Origin: a virus
IMG/VR virus record: IMGVR_UViG_3300047666_001143
Location: 1-64,000 of that record
DNA length: 64,000 bases
Direction: 5' to 3' (one strand)
Shown here piece after piece: positions 1 to 8,041 of this stretch. Positions within the stretch are counted from its first letter, which is position 1. Every line of letters starts with the position of its first letter. Made by a program: the position numbers and the translations under genes. The notes under the pieces are model-generated. The model ran no database searches. It worked only from the letters and a program-made list of their open reading frames with translations, and was not told the origin of the DNA.

Positions 1-33
1 AACTGTATTGTGTAACGGATTTAGCGGATATAA

Positions 34-363
34 ATGACAAACTTAAATAAAAATAAAATGAACATAGAAAAAGAGTTGGCGGATTTGAAAGAAAATATAT
101 TAAAAATCACAAGCCTTTACGGGACAACAGGTAACAACCAAAAAAGGGAATTACAATCCTCTTTTAACAAGCTAGAAGCAGCTATTTCTGTTACACGTTG
201 TTGTGATAAGTTGCCGAGTATAGAAAAACTATGGTCTATGGCTGACACTATTGTTGATAGACAGAAAAAGGTGCTTGACGCACCTAACAAAGAAACAATT
301 GATTGGGAGGATTTGACTGAGGATTGGTTTGATTGGTTAGGTGACGAAATAGTAGGCAATTAA
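34..363 (+). CDS. small conserved-looking phage protein with TRCC motif
   Basis: Unknown function, 109 aa from the first ATG or 101 aa from the ATG at 58, which has the A-rich leader typical of this phage and may be the true start. The protein is charged and mostly helical, with an acidic, Trp-rich C-terminus. Around residue 54 it carries Thr-Arg-Cys-Cys, encoded by the same 12-nt string (193-204) that recurs at 18091-18102 in another Cys-rich small gene. No family was recognised. It is the first of three small genes that partly mirror the 17.97-18.27 kb cluster. Confidence 0.6.
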   Translation: MTNLNKNKMNIEKELADLKENILKITSLYGTTGNNQKRELQSSFNKLEAAISVTRCCDKLPSIEKLWSMADTIVDRQKKVLDAPNKETIDWEDLTEDWFDWLGDEIVGN

Positions 364-365
364 TT

Positions 366-393
366 ACAACGTATCGCAGATATGCGTAGTTGT
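366..393 (+). other. intergenic inverted repeat (hairpin)
   Basis: ACAAC-TA-CGCA pairs with TGCG-TA-GTTGT, 11 bp with two single-base bulges and a short GATA loop. It lies between two small genes and has no U-run after it, so it is more likely an mRNA processing or stability element than a terminator. Confidence 0.45.
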
Positions 394-413
394 GTATTAA
401 AAAACAAAAAATT

Positions 414-620
414 ATGATAACGGAAGAAAAATATTTAGAAGCAAAAAAAATAGTAGAAAACTATAACGAGCAATTACGTATATCTGGTGTTGTACGTAGT
501 AAACGGTTAAAAGAAGAACAAGGCATCAAAGAAAAAGAATGTAGTGATCATTACTATTTACCGAGAGGTAAATGGCAAAGCGGTGTACAGTGCCAAGAAT
601 GTGGTAAAGTAATAGATTAG
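414..620 (+). CDS. small zinc-ribbon-like protein
   Basis: 68 aa from the ATG at 414; a longer reading needs a TTG at 390 and is less likely. The N-terminal half is helical and charged. The C-terminal 25 residues hold a Cys-x5-His pair followed by Cys-x2-Cys, a plausible four-ligand zinc site. Function unknown; such small zinc ribbons are common among early phage genes. The stop is followed within four bases by the 66-bp exact repeat shared with 18201-18266, which also follows a small Cys-rich gene. Confidence 0.6.
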   Translation: MITEEKYLEAKKIVENYNEQLRISGVVRSKRLKEEQGIKEKECSDHYYLPRGKWQSGVQCQECGKVID

Positions 621-623
621 TTT

Positions 624-689
624 ATTACTTACAACTACTGATAAAGAAACTTAAACTGTTCAAAACATTGAAACACAATAATTTAAAAC
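624..689 (+). repeat. 66-bp exact direct repeat, copy 1
   Basis: Identical base for base with 18201-18266, 17.6 kb away. In one frame both copies encode the same stretch of about 22 Leu/Lys-rich residues. Here the frame runs on into a C2H2 zinc finger; in the other copy it stops at once. Confidence 0.9.
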
Positions 690-832
690 CGTCCATCAAG
701 TGTAGTAGGTGTGATAAAACATTCAATAACGGATCAGAATATAGGACACATTTTTACACACATTTAGATGAGTGGTATAACTCAGAAAATAAAGAAGAGT
801 ATATTAAAAATACAACCAATCAAATAAATTAA
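668..832 (+). CDS. C2H2 zinc-finger micro-protein, start lost or non-ATG
   Basis: The reading frame contains a textbook C-x2-C-x12-H-x3-H zinc finger (ligands in about 698-765), followed by an acidic helical tail and a TAA at 830-832. There is no ATG: the frame is open back to a stop near 605, and TTG at 668 gives 54 aa. In the related copy at 18182 the same leader segment starts with a proper ATG overlapping the upstream gene. The simplest reading is that this copy kept the finger but lost its start in a recombination. It may use an alternative start or be a remnant. Confidence 0.4.
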   Translation: MKHNNLKPSIKCSRCDKTFNNGSEYRTHFYTHLDEWYNSENKEEYIKNTTNQIN

Positions 833-873
833 CAAAAAATTAAGAAGATATAATTAATAATTTTATATATTTG
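828..873 (+). promoter_or_regulatory. promoter, repeat-containing class (P1)
   Basis: The -7 box TATATTTG (866-873) fits the Bacteroidota TANNTTTG consensus. No TTTG lies at the -33 position. Instead ATTAACA (828-834) and ATTAAGA (839-845) repeat with an 11-bp period, and the second ends 20 nt before the -7 box. The same geometry is found at 2089, 13629 and 29379. It drives the exonuclease gene at 893. Confidence 0.6.
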
Positions 874-892
874 CATAAAGAAATAATAAATT

Positions 893-2047
893 ATGAATAA
901 AAATATTAGAAAATTAGATATTGAAAAAGTATTATTCTTCGATATCGAAACCGTGAGTGCAAACAAAGAATTAGATAAAGATTCAAGAGAGTATGATTCT
1001 TATGCTTGGTCAATTAGAGATGTACCTACTGGATTCGTCCCTCCTGCAAAAGATGTATTAATACACTATAAAAAGATGGCAGCATTAAAATCACAATTCA
1101 ATAAGATTGTTGTGATCAGTATTGGTTATGTTAAAGGAACTACACTATACTATAAATCTTTAGTTGGAGAACAGAAAGATGTTATTGAAGAATTTTATGG
1201 TATCGTGAATTCAACGGGTTTTAAATTATGCGGCCATAACATTATCGGCTTTGATGTACCTACTGTAAGAATGAAAGCTTTCGAGGAGAATATAGATTTT
1301 AATCTTATACCCGAAAGAATCAATGATGTAGATAAAAAACCCTGGCTAATTACCGAAGAGTTGTTGGATACAATGGTAATGTTAAAAGGTACTGCGTATT
1401 ACAATATATCTTTGGATGATGCATGTAGATTAGCTGGAGTTGAAACTAGCAAAGATGATATTACAGGAGGACAAGTAACAGAAGTTTACTACAACGAAGG
1501 TACTGAAAGAATTGCTAAATATTGTAATAAAGATGTTATTGCATCTGCCAGACTATTTTGTGCTATACAAGGTAAGCGTGGGTTTATAACTGAATGTATT
1601 GATAAGGGAGCTGAGGAGTTAAAAGAAAAAGAACCAATTAACGTGATTGATCACATATTAGCGTCAGGTGAACTTTCTCCAAAAGTTGTTGAAGCTATTG
1701 TAGAATTTACAGAAGAAAATAAATTAAACAAAGAGAATGTTCTTATATTAGTTAAGACGGCTATTTCAAACTCAAAAGAATTTCAGAAAGTTACAGACGA
1801 AGATATATATGAATTGAAAGAAGCTTTAGGTTTAGTTATTGATTATTCTAAAATTCAAGTTGTTGCTGATAAAGGAAATCTTGGTAAAAAAGAAGTTGAT
1901 ACAGTAATTTCTCAATATGTAAAATCAACTAAAAAAGTCAAACTTGAAATTATATCTTTAGTAGAGCAATATTTGACAGAGAACAACAAGATAGGGCAAA
2001 AAAGAGCCAAAGAATCTTTTGAATTTTTAAAAGATAACTTGAAGTAA
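893..2047 (+). CDS. 3'-5' exonuclease, DEDDy (PolB-like) family
   Basis: 384 aa. The first 230 residues form a DnaQ-fold exonuclease: Exo I Asp-x-Glu in FFDIET near residue 17, Exo II GHNIIGFD near 115, and Exo III Tyr-x3-Asp (YCNKD) near 210, which places it in the DEDDy group of predicted PolB-like exonucleases. It probably acts on 3' ends during replication or repair, or degrades host DNA. The last 150 residues are a helical, Lys/Glu-rich extension of unknown role. It has its own promoter just upstream and is followed by another, so it is a monocistronic early unit. It is separate from the exonuclease domain of the polymerase at 27289. Confidence 0.85.
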   Translation: MNKNIRKLDIEKVLFFDIETVSANKELDKDSREYDSYAWSIRDVPTGFVPPAKDVLIHYKKMAALKSQFNKIVVISIGYVKGTTLYYKSLVGEQKDVIEEFYGIVNSTGFKLCGHNIIGFDVPTVRMKAFEENIDFNLIPERINDVDKKPWLITEELLDTMVMLKGTAYYNISLDDACRLAGVETSKDDITGGQVTEVYYNEGTERIAKYCNKDVIASARLFCAIQGKRGFITECIDKGAEELKEKEPINVIDHILASGELSPKVVEAIVEFTEENKLNKENVLILVKTAISNSKEFQKVTDEDIYELKEALGLVIDYSKIQVVADKGNLGKKEVDTVISQYVKSTKKVKLEIISLVEQYLTENNKIGQKRAKESFEFLKDNLK

Positions 2048-2050
2048 AAT

Positions 2051-2096
2051 ATTAGCATTTCTTTAACAGTATAATTGAATAAAAACACTATCTTTG
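2051..2096 (+). promoter_or_regulatory. promoter, repeat-containing class (P2)
   Basis: -7 box TATCTTTG (2089-2096). ATTAGCA (2051-2057) and TTTAACA (2062-2068) repeat with an 11-bp period, with a 20-nt gap to the -7 box and no TTTG at -33. Drives the small gene at 2121. Confidence 0.55.
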
Positions 2097-2120
2097 TAGG
2101 GTAATTATAAAACAATAAAA

Positions 2121-2369
2121 ATGGACAGATTAAAAACGTATGACTTAGTTAACAGTTGCGAAAGTTTATTAGGGTTATCTAATATAATTAAAAGTTTAGC
2201 AGATGAAGATGGAAAGATTCAAGGCAAAACTAGGAAATTTGATGCTGAAAAAATGGCTTTAAGTGCTGAAAATTATAGTAATGTACCTAAGAATACTTTA
2301 ACAAGGGAGTTTGGTATAAGACAACAAGCTATTTACCTGATTTATATAGATAGAACAATTTTTAAATAG
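2121..2369 (+). CDS. small hypothetical protein
   Basis: 82 aa, unknown. The C-terminal half (LTREFGIRQQAIYLIYIDRT) could be a short helix-turn-helix, which together with the promoter directly upstream makes a small regulator possible, but the motif is too short to be sure. ATG chosen from the A-rich leader 25 nt after the promoter. Confidence 0.6.
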   Translation: MDRLKTYDLVNSCESLLGLSNIIKSLADEDGKIQGKTRKFDAEKMALSAENYSNVPKNTLTREFGIRQQAIYLIYIDRTIFK

Positions 2370-2387
2370 TATATTAAACTAATAATT

Positions 2388-2594
2388 ATGAAAGTAAAAA
2401 TTAAATTAAAAGACACAACTACACCAGTTTATTATGAGAACGTTGTATCTCATTTTATGGAAGGGCCGACATTAGCATTACTATTTGAAGGCGGGGAAGT
2501 TAGAAATTTTCCTCTGATTCATATTTGGTATTACGAAACAAAACAACCAAGAGAAAAAACTAAAGTACTATCTGAGATTGATGAAGAAGAATAA
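2388..2594 (+). CDS. small hypothetical protein
   Basis: 68 aa, beta-rich N-terminus and acidic tail; no family recognised. It is co-transcribed with the gene before it (18-nt gap) and followed immediately by the structured RNA beginning at 2600. Confidence 0.55.
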   Translation: MKVKIKLKDTTTPVYYENVVSHFMEGPTLALLFEGGEVRNFPLIHIWYYETKQPREKTKVLSEIDEEE

Positions 2595-2599
2595 ATTAA

Positions 2600-2887
2600 A
2601 CATTGAAACCTTTGTGAATTAGTAAATTATTACAAAAGGGAGCCACAATAGGGTTAAAAAACGAATAATACCCTTTAATTCACATAAAGATACTAATCCT
2701 GAGTACAGGATGTTGTAAAAACAGGGCTCATTAAATTGAGACAGCTTATTTATAAGTGGTAACTGATAATAATCAATGGAGTAATCCTAGATGTGTTGCA
2801 ACCTTGAGAAAGTTGTCTTATAAGTGGCTTTGAGTGATTGCCAACAACACAAATGTCTCAACATTATCTTTAGGTTCAATGTTTTTA
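2600..2887 (+). ncRNA. structured non-coding RNA of unknown family
   Basis: No ORF is present. The ends pair: ACATTGAA-A-CCT (2600-2611) with AGG-TTCAATGT (2872-2882), 11 bp with one bulge, followed by a U-run (2882-2886), as in an RNA with its own 3' end. Inside are further helices: GTGAATTA 2614-2621 with TAATTCAC 2676-2683; ATCCT 2696-2700 with AGGAT 2707-2711; TGTGTTG 2792-2798 with CAACACA 2845-2851. TTGAG 2804-2808 could pair with CTCAA 2857-2861 across the last helix, a possible pseudoknot. No known family was recognised by eye. It could be a free RNA processed from the operon or a long 3' UTR structure. Confidence 0.5.
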
Positions 2888-2896
2888 ATAAAAAAG

Positions 2897-2928
2897 TTTG
2901 CTTATACCCTTTTAAAGCATTATCTTTA
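2897..2928 (+). promoter_or_regulatory. host-type promoter (P3), near-consensus
   Basis: TTTG (2897-2900), 20-nt spacer, TATCTTTA (2921-2928), one mismatch from TANNTTTG. It would serve the small genes at 2966 and 3170 and perhaps the long RNA behind them. Confidence 0.4.
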
Positions 2929-2965
2929 CGAAAGAAAATGAGGGCTTACATTTAAATTAAATATT

Positions 2966-3151
2966 ATGAAATATATTACTGAAAGAAATGGCGAGGTAAA
3001 AGAATCAAATTATTTAAGGTTGGTCAATGGTGAATCAGAGTTTACTGCTCAAGTAGATAATCAAGGAACTTTGATTATTACAAAAATAAATTTCGATGAT
3101 TCAGCGATAACTATTATGCCAAAGGTCAGTAATCAAATAGGATTAAAATAA
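2966..3151 (+). CDS. small hypothetical protein
   Basis: 61 aa, beta-rich, no recognised family. Starts at an ATG with an A/T-rich leader 38 nt after the near-consensus promoter. Confidence 0.5.
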   Translation: MKYITERNGEVKESNYLRLVNGESEFTAQVDNQGTLIITKINFDDSAITIMPKVSNQIGLK

Positions 3152-3169
3152 CAATTAAACTAAATAAAA

Positions 3170-3316
3170 ATGGAAAGATTCAAAACTAAAAATGGAGAAA
3201 TGCACACAATTGATTCAACTGGAAATCACTTTATAGGTGCCAAATGTGTAAACCCAACTTGCGTCAGCGGATTGGAAATTGGAGACACTTATCCTGAAGA
3301 AAGCGAGATAGCATAA
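3170..3316 (+). CDS. 48-aa hypothetical protein
   Basis: Starts at ATG 3170 behind an A-rich leader. It has two Cys five residues apart around residues 31-36 and an acidic end. No family recognised. It is the last ORF before 950 bases without coding potential. Confidence 0.45.
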   Translation: MERFKTKNGEMHTIDSTGNHFIGAKCVNPTCVSGLEIGDTYPEESEIA

Positions 3317-3924
3317 AGATTAAACTTTTTGTTTTCAAGTAATAAAATAATAATATTAACCAACCTATTTGTTTGGAGAGGTATTGCGTGAAGTAGTTGG
3401 AAAAACAATCCCAACATTATTAAACTTTATCAGAAGTTGCGTTTATTTGAAGTATAGTCGATTCCTTGAGTATTTTACATAATCTAATTGTAATCTAAAC
3501 AAGATTAGGTACATTATAATCATAGCTGAGTTGGTACAAAAAGTTTTTAAAAATTAAGGATATGCACGTATACAGTTAGCGACACCTTTCAAATCGGAGG
3601 ACTGTACAAGGGAAATGAAGAGGTTCCCAAAAAGGCAGAGTAGCATTTAAGGAGGTAATTACCTTAATGTGATTGGAGTTATTTGAGGTATTGGAATTCT
3701 GGACATACTATACTAGTTGATTTGTCAAAGCCCAATATTATTCATTAACATAAGTTGGTTCGATTCCTTCCCTGTCACGGAAGTTGTACTCTTTAAGTCA
3801 AGAAGGATAACAGATATTGCACAAGACTTACTGTGATGAATATTGCTGAATCTAGCTCAATAGATTCCATGCCGAGTAGCTATAGTTGAACAATGCGTAA
3901 AGTATAAAGTCTAAGCTCGGAATT

Positions 3925-3997
3925 GTCCTCATAACTCAGTTGGTAGAGTGGTTCCCTCATAAGGAATTGGTCGGGTGTTCGAGTCACTCTGGGGACA
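3925..3997 (+). tRNA. tRNA-Met (CAU anticodon)
   Basis: Full cloverleaf: acceptor GTCCTCA/TGGGGAC (7 bp, one G-U); D stem ACTC/GAGT with AGTTGGTA loop; anticodon stem GTTCC/GGAAT (terminal G-U) with loop CTCATAA, anticodon CAT at 3958-3960; variable loop TGGTC; T stem GGGTG/CACTC (one G-U) with TTCGAGT. Discriminator A at 3997. CCA is not encoded. It could be elongator Met or, if the C34 is lysidylated, Ile(AUA), a useful codon for an AT-rich phage. It is embedded in the long structured RNA. Confidence 0.93.
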
Positions 3998-4234
3998 CAA
4001 AATCACGTTAACTGGGTAGGTTTGTATTTTACTTACTCCAAGACTGACGTAATGTCGGGAAAGTCAAACAGTTAGTTCGGATTTTTTAGCAGAAGTTTAT
4101 TTAGGTGATGGAACCATTTGTGAGAAAAGAAATTTTCTGAAAATACGGCAAATGTAAAATAGAATCCCAAGTAAGTCCCCGATAGTTCTCACGCAAAGTT
4201 GGTTTTAAGGGGAAAGACTCTCAGAGGTAAATTT

Positions 4235-4256
4235 AATAGTTAGGCAAACTATTTTT
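4235..4256 (+). terminator. intrinsic terminator of the structured RNA
   Basis: AATAGTT-AGGCA-AACTATT (7-bp stem, 5-nt loop) followed by TTT. Low GC but well placed between the RNA region and the gene at 4269. Confidence 0.5.
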
Positions 4257-4268
4257 AAATTAATTAAT

Positions 4269-4931
4269 ATGAACAGTCCGACAGAAATCATAACATTACC
4301 AACAAAGGAGTATACAGGTATTGTATCTCATAGTACAGGTATAGATAATCTAATTCATACTAAAGAAAGTGCAGAAAATGCTGTATTAAATATTGGAGGA
4401 GAACATCAAAATGTTTATGCAGTAGTAGAAGAAGATGTAGAACCCTGTTTAGAAGGTGATTGGTGTATTGATTTTGATGAATTTAGTGATAGACCTATTT
4501 TAAATAGAGCTTATCCTAAAGATATTTGTCCTGCTCATGTTAAGCAACATAAAATTATAGGAAGTAATGACCCTAAACTTTATGATAACAGAGAAAATAA
4601 TACACCATTTAGAAGATTAACCTCTAATCCTAAAAAATTACAACAATCATTCTTAAAAGAATTTGTTAAGAATCCTGATGGTGAGTATGTAGTTGATTAT
4701 GAAAGTAAACATGAATACGGTAAATATTTACACGGTAAACCTGGTTATGTTTATGTAACTAAACTCAAACTAAACCAAGACAATGAAGCTAACATCACTT
4801 TAGTAGAAGAGAAGATGTATAGTTTGAAACAGCTTAGACAAGCTATTCTTGATTATGGGTACACTGTTACAGGAGAGGGAGATATTGAAAAAAACTTAGA
4901 TAATTGGATTAAAGAAAATTTAAAACAGTAA
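4269..4931 (+). CDS. hypothetical phage protein, Cys-rich patch
   Basis: 220 aa, unknown. A central block around residues 59-88 (CLEGDWCIDFDEF ... DICPAHVKQ) has three Cys and a His that could bind zinc, and the C-terminus is a helical Leu/Lys segment. It is followed 10 nt later by a PD-(D/E)XK nuclease gene and may be its partner in DNA processing, which is inference from position only. Confidence 0.65.
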   Translation: MNSPTEIITLPTKEYTGIVSHSTGIDNLIHTKESAENAVLNIGGEHQNVYAVVEEDVEPCLEGDWCIDFDEFSDRPILNRAYPKDICPAHVKQHKIIGSNDPKLYDNRENNTPFRRLTSNPKKLQQSFLKEFVKNPDGEYVVDYESKHEYGKYLHGKPGYVYVTKLKLNQDNEANITLVEEKMYSLKQLRQAILDYGYTVTGEGDIEKNLDNWIKENLKQ

Positions 4932-4941
4932 AAATAAAAAT

Positions 4942-5757
4942 ATGAAAAAACAATTAAATTTACCAAGAATATACACTTCAGCAAGTGATAAATTCAAAAA
5001 ACACGATGGTCGTGCCAAATTAAGCTATTCACAACACACCTCTTGGAAAGACATTCAATATAAGAACAGTTATATTTTGGGATATATCTTCAAAATACCT
5101 CAACCCTCTAATTTTTGGGCTGGATTTGGAAGTTTTTGCGGAACTTCTTTAGAGTATAGAATGGATGTACACAAAGCAGAAGGGAAAGATAAAGAGTTAC
5201 TAGACGATGCTTTTGGGTATTTTAATAAAAAAGATATCGAAACTTTGCATAAAGCCAATATACTTTTTCCTACTAATTCAGTTTACGAAAGGGAAATAGT
5301 TCTTGATAGAGGTAGTTATGTAATTCAAGGATTCATTGATGTTAATTTTACAAAAGAAGTTGAAATTGACAAAAAGAAAGTAAAACAAGAGGTAGTAATT
5401 GATGTGAAAACTGGTGGCAAGGATAGTAAAACAAAAGGTACTTCTTTTTATGAGTCAGATAAATATGGTCAAACTAGACTTTACATGAAAGCTCTAGTTG
5501 AAGAAGGAGAAACACCTGGTCATTGTGGTGTTGTTTTTTTAGATAGGATTTATGAAACTGAAAGAACCCATCCTGGAACTACAAGTTGTTTTGAAGAGCC
5601 TATATTACATTTATCAGGGGAGATTATTAAAGTAGAAACACCTTATACAGAAGATAAAGTAAAAGTTCTCTTGAAAGATATGGACAAAACAGCGGAAGAA
5701 ATCTCTTCACTAAAAAGCACTTATGACAAATTATCTACACTCACTATGGAATTTTAA
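4942..5757 (+). CDS. PD-(D/E)XK nuclease (Cas4/RecB-like)
   Basis: 271 aa. The layout fits the PDDEXK_1/RecB-like family: an N-terminal KLSYSQHTSWK segment (residues about 27-37, the usual S-x-S/T start of this family), Asp in QGFIDVNF near 133, and VIDVKTG near 153, where D-V-K is the D/E-x-K active site. A downstream Gln/Tyr helix (YGQTRLYMKAL) matches the conserved motif IV of the family. Likely an exonuclease in recombination or DNA end processing. No Cys cluster of a Cas4 iron-sulfur domain is evident. Confidence 0.82.
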   Translation: MKKQLNLPRIYTSASDKFKKHDGRAKLSYSQHTSWKDIQYKNSYILGYIFKIPQPSNFWAGFGSFCGTSLEYRMDVHKAEGKDKELLDDAFGYFNKKDIETLHKANILFPTNSVYEREIVLDRGSYVIQGFIDVNFTKEVEIDKKKVKQEVVIDVKTGGKDSKTKGTSFYESDKYGQTRLYMKALVEEGETPGHCGVVFLDRIYETERTHPGTTSCFEEPILHLSGEIIKVETPYTEDKVKVLLKDMDKTAEEISSLKSTYDKLSTLTMEF

Positions 5758-5766
5758 AAGAAAAAT

Positions 5767-6114
5767 ATGAGCGAGACAGTACATTATAAAGGAACAGCAA
5801 TATTAATTGCAAAAGAAGATAAAGCTGAAATTGAAGCTGAGAAAATATTAAATAATAGAGGTTTTAAAAAGTCAGATTATCATGATACATTTTCAGAGGC
5901 GTTAGGAGATGAATTATATAAAGAATATTTTTATCATAAGAAAACTAAATCTTTATATAGTATAGATTATACAGACCATGATTTAGAAGAAGAAATAATT
6001 GAAGCTAAATATGTTGGTTTTGATAATTCACAAATAGGTTTTGAACTTCGTTATTATAATGGCGGGGCTGGATTTGAAGAGTGTTTACAAGAAGCAATGG
6101 ATAAATTAAAATAA
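5767..6114 (+). CDS. hypothetical protein
   Basis: 115 aa, acidic, alternating helix and strand, no recognised family. Preceded by AAAAAT and 9 nt after the nuclease gene, so likely in the same operon. Confidence 0.6.
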   Translation: MSETVHYKGTAILIAKEDKAEIEAEKILNNRGFKKSDYHDTFSEALGDELYKEYFYHKKTKSLYSIDYTDHDLEEEIIEAKYVGFDNSQIGFELRYYNGGAGFEECLQEAMDKLK

Positions 6115-6122
6115 CAAACAAA

Positions 6123-6398
6123 ATGAAAAAATTAAAAACAGCAGTAGTATTAATATTACTAATCACATTAGGTGCTTGTACAAGTAATCAAAGAGCAAAA
6201 AGTTTCGGTGGAACAGCTAAACTAGAAATCCCTTGTGGACAAAAAGTAATCAATATTACTTGGAAAGGAGAGGATTTATGGTATAGTACTATACCTATGG
6301 AAGAGGATTATGTCCCTAAAATCCATAGCTTCAAAGAACAATCTTCTTTTGGTCTTATGGAAGGTAATTATTTATTAATTGAATCTAAATGTAAATAA
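6123..6398 (+). CDS. small lipoprotein
   Basis: 91 aa with a clear lipoprotein signal: basic start, hydrophobic VVLILLITL, then lipobox LGAC with Cys at residue 19. The mature part is a small beta-rich domain with two further Cys. Similar short lipoproteins occur in Bacteroidota phages. In a phage early region a membrane-anchored protein of this kind could alter the envelope or exclude superinfecting phage, but this is inference. Confidence 0.75.
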   Translation: MKKLKTAVVLILLITLGACTSNQRAKSFGGTAKLEIPCGQKVINITWKGEDLWYSTIPMEEDYVPKIHSFKEQSSFGLMEGNYLLIESKCK

Positions 6399-6399
6399 A

Positions 6400-6678
6400 A
6401 TGAATACAACAGAAATGCCAAAGTATCAAAGCCATAAAAAAATATGGGCTTTAAAGATTAAATCTATTGTAAGAGATGGAGAAGGAGAAAACCGTGATTC
6501 AGATGGGACTGCAAGTATAACACCAAAAGAAGTTGGATATGCACCATTTAAGGTAAGTCGTGACTATATGCACAAGCACAAACCACAAGTAGGTGGTTAT
6601 TTTGTGCAATACGAAGGAGGTTATGACTCATTTTCTCCTGCTGATGCTTTTGAAAATGGATATACTTTAATTAAATAA
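6400..6678 (+). CDS. conserved small phage protein
   Basis: 92 aa from ATG 6400, immediately after the lipoprotein stop; ATG 6415 is an alternative that gives the more usual start of this kind of protein, KYQSHKKIWALKI. The body (GYAPFKVSRDYMHKHKPQVG ... YDSFSPADAFENGY) is a pattern I associate with widespread phage proteins of unknown function. No catalytic motif seen. Confidence 0.65.
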   Translation: MNTTEMPKYQSHKKIWALKIKSIVRDGEGENRDSDGTASITPKEVGYAPFKVSRDYMHKHKPQVGGYFVQYEGGYDSFSPADAFENGYTLIK

Positions 6679-6686
6679 CAAATAAG

Positions 6687-7739
6687 ATGATCAAAAAAAC
6701 AAGTGCAGAAATTACCAAGTGTATATTACACAAAGTTGCAAACAAGTTTAACAGTGGGCAAAATGTTTTTTCGAACGAATTAATTAAATTCGATCAGGAA
6801 AGTTATGATTTGCTTAAAAACTTCCTACTGAAACCCATGACAACTTTAACTCAGAGTTACAGGTTTACAAATGGAGCAGATGAAAGGTTTAGTAGATTAA
6901 ATTATTCAACAAAAAACATATTTCATAATCAAGATGATTTTATTGAAAATTCAATTCACATTGTAAATCACTTATTCGAACAATCAAATTCAGCTCAGAT
7001 TAAAACTGGGGACGTATTGGTAGTTTATATTGAAGGTATTGAATATAAAAATATTTTAACTGATGCAGTTGGTATTTTTAAAATTGAAAATAAGGTTGAT
7101 TTTTTCCAAACATATTTAGATGATAATGAGAGTTTCGATGTTGTTGTTCAGAAAGGTATCTCAACTAAGAAATTAGATAAAGGTTGTTTGATTTTAAATA
7201 CTTGTGATGAAGAGGGGACTGTTGTTTTATCTGTGGATAATAACAATTATGACGCTCAATATTGGATCAAGAATTTTCTGGAAGCTCAATATGCAGATGA
7301 TAGAAATCTTCACACGCAAAAATATTTGCAGATGTGTAAAGAGTTTTCCGATGATGTATTGATAGATTCTTTGGGTAAGCAAGGTCAGGCAGATTTCTTG
7401 GCGAACACTGTGGATTACTTTAAAGAGAACGAGGATTTCAATTATGAGGGTTTTAAAAATGAACTCTTTGAAGACGAGAAGCACAAGGAGATGTTTGAGG
7501 AATTCAAACGTAATTATGAATCTTTAAATGATGTGTTAATTAGAAATAATTTTGAAGTTTCTGGTGAAGTTTTGAAAAAAGAAAAGGGGAAATTAAAAAC
7601 TCAAATTAAATTGGACACTAACATACAGATTAATCTTGACATTGACGCTCCCGAAGCAGCATCAGAATACTTGGAAAGGGGTTATTGCGAAGATAAAAAA
7701 ATGAAGTTTTACAAAGTATATTTTAACGAAGAGAAATAA
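6687..7739 (+). CDS. hypothetical protein
   Basis: 350 aa, acidic, no recognised family. The middle (about 100-200) is beta-rich with a possible jelly-roll look; residues 225-295 are strongly helical and charged. Its stop overlaps the next ATG by one base (TAATG), so the two genes are translationally coupled. Confidence 0.6.
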   Translation: MIKKTSAEITKCILHKVANKFNSGQNVFSNELIKFDQESYDLLKNFLLKPMTTLTQSYRFTNGADERFSRLNYSTKNIFHNQDDFIENSIHIVNHLFEQSNSAQIKTGDVLVVYIEGIEYKNILTDAVGIFKIENKVDFFQTYLDDNESFDVVVQKGISTKKLDKGCLILNTCDEEGTVVLSVDNNNYDAQYWIKNFLEAQYADDRNLHTQKYLQMCKEFSDDVLIDSLGKQGQADFLANTVDYFKENEDFNYEGFKNELFEDEKHKEMFEEFKRNYESLNDVLIRNNFEVSGEVLKKEKGKLKTQIKLDTNIQINLDIDAPEAASEYLERGYCEDKKMKFYKVYFNEEK

Positions 7740-8041
7740 TGATAAAATTAGATAAAAATTACACAGTAGATGTGGATAGCACTCATGGTTTCAATTTAAA
7801 TTATGAAAGTGAACCTTATAACAAAGAAGTTAATACAAAAAAAGGAAAGGAGATAAAGGAAGTAACCACAAAAGAAACTTGGTATTACCCTAAATTATCC
7901 ATGATTCTTGAAAAATATTACACTGTTAACTTAAAATCTACAACTGACAAAGAATTATTAGAATCAGTAATCAGAGTGGAAAATAATATTCAGGATTTTT
8001 CTAAGGTCTTTGCCAAAAAAGGTAGGATTTTTGAATTGTAA
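7739..8041 (+). CDS. small hypothetical protein
   Basis: 100 aa. Starts LDKNYTVDVDSTHGFNL, with a WYYP segment near residue 49 and a helical C-terminus. The pattern is familiar from other Bacteroidota phages, without a known function. It is coupled to the gene before and is the last gene before the ribonucleotide reductase leader. Confidence 0.6.
   Translation: MIKLDKNYTVDVDSTHGFNLNYESEPYNKEVNTKKGKEIKEVTTKETWYYPKLSMILEKYYTVNLKSTTDKELLESVIRVENNIQDFSKVFAKKGRIFEL

Larger units (their letters stand above)
3360..4256 (+). ncRNA. large structured RNA region containing a tRNA
   Basis: About 900 bases with no convincing ORF, about 38-40% GC in sampled lines against about 30% nearby, and many complementary blocks. 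Helices seen: GTTGG 3396-3400/CCAAC 3411-3415; AACTT 3423-3427/AAGTT 3434-3438; and a three-way junction closed by TAACTG 4009-4014/CAGTTA 4069-4074. Further 3', GTGAGAA 4120-4126 pairs with TTCTCAC 4186-4192 and CCCC 4177-4180 with GGGG 4209-4212. AGAAAA-GAAA-TTTTCT at 4123-4138 is an alternative GNRA hairpin. A perfect tRNA sits at 3925-3997 and an intrinsic terminator at 4235-4256. Size, phage context and tRNA recall the GOLLD and ROOL giant RNAs, but I cannot match a consensus by eye. Boundaries are approximate. Confidence 0.45.

Noticed and set aside
34-2115. Antisense ORFs at 117-359 and 1912-2115
   Set aside because: They lie opposite supported genes and lack plausible starts or promoters.
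3700-3780. Possible second tRNA around GGTTCGATTCCTTCC
   Set aside because: The T-loop-like string is there, but the T stem pairs at only three of five positions and no matching acceptor strand or anticodon arm was found.
3360-4256. Group I intron in or around the tRNA
   Set aside because: The tRNA is intact and uninterrupted, and no recognisable P/Q/R/S core elements were found, though a short string at 3451 resembles part of S.
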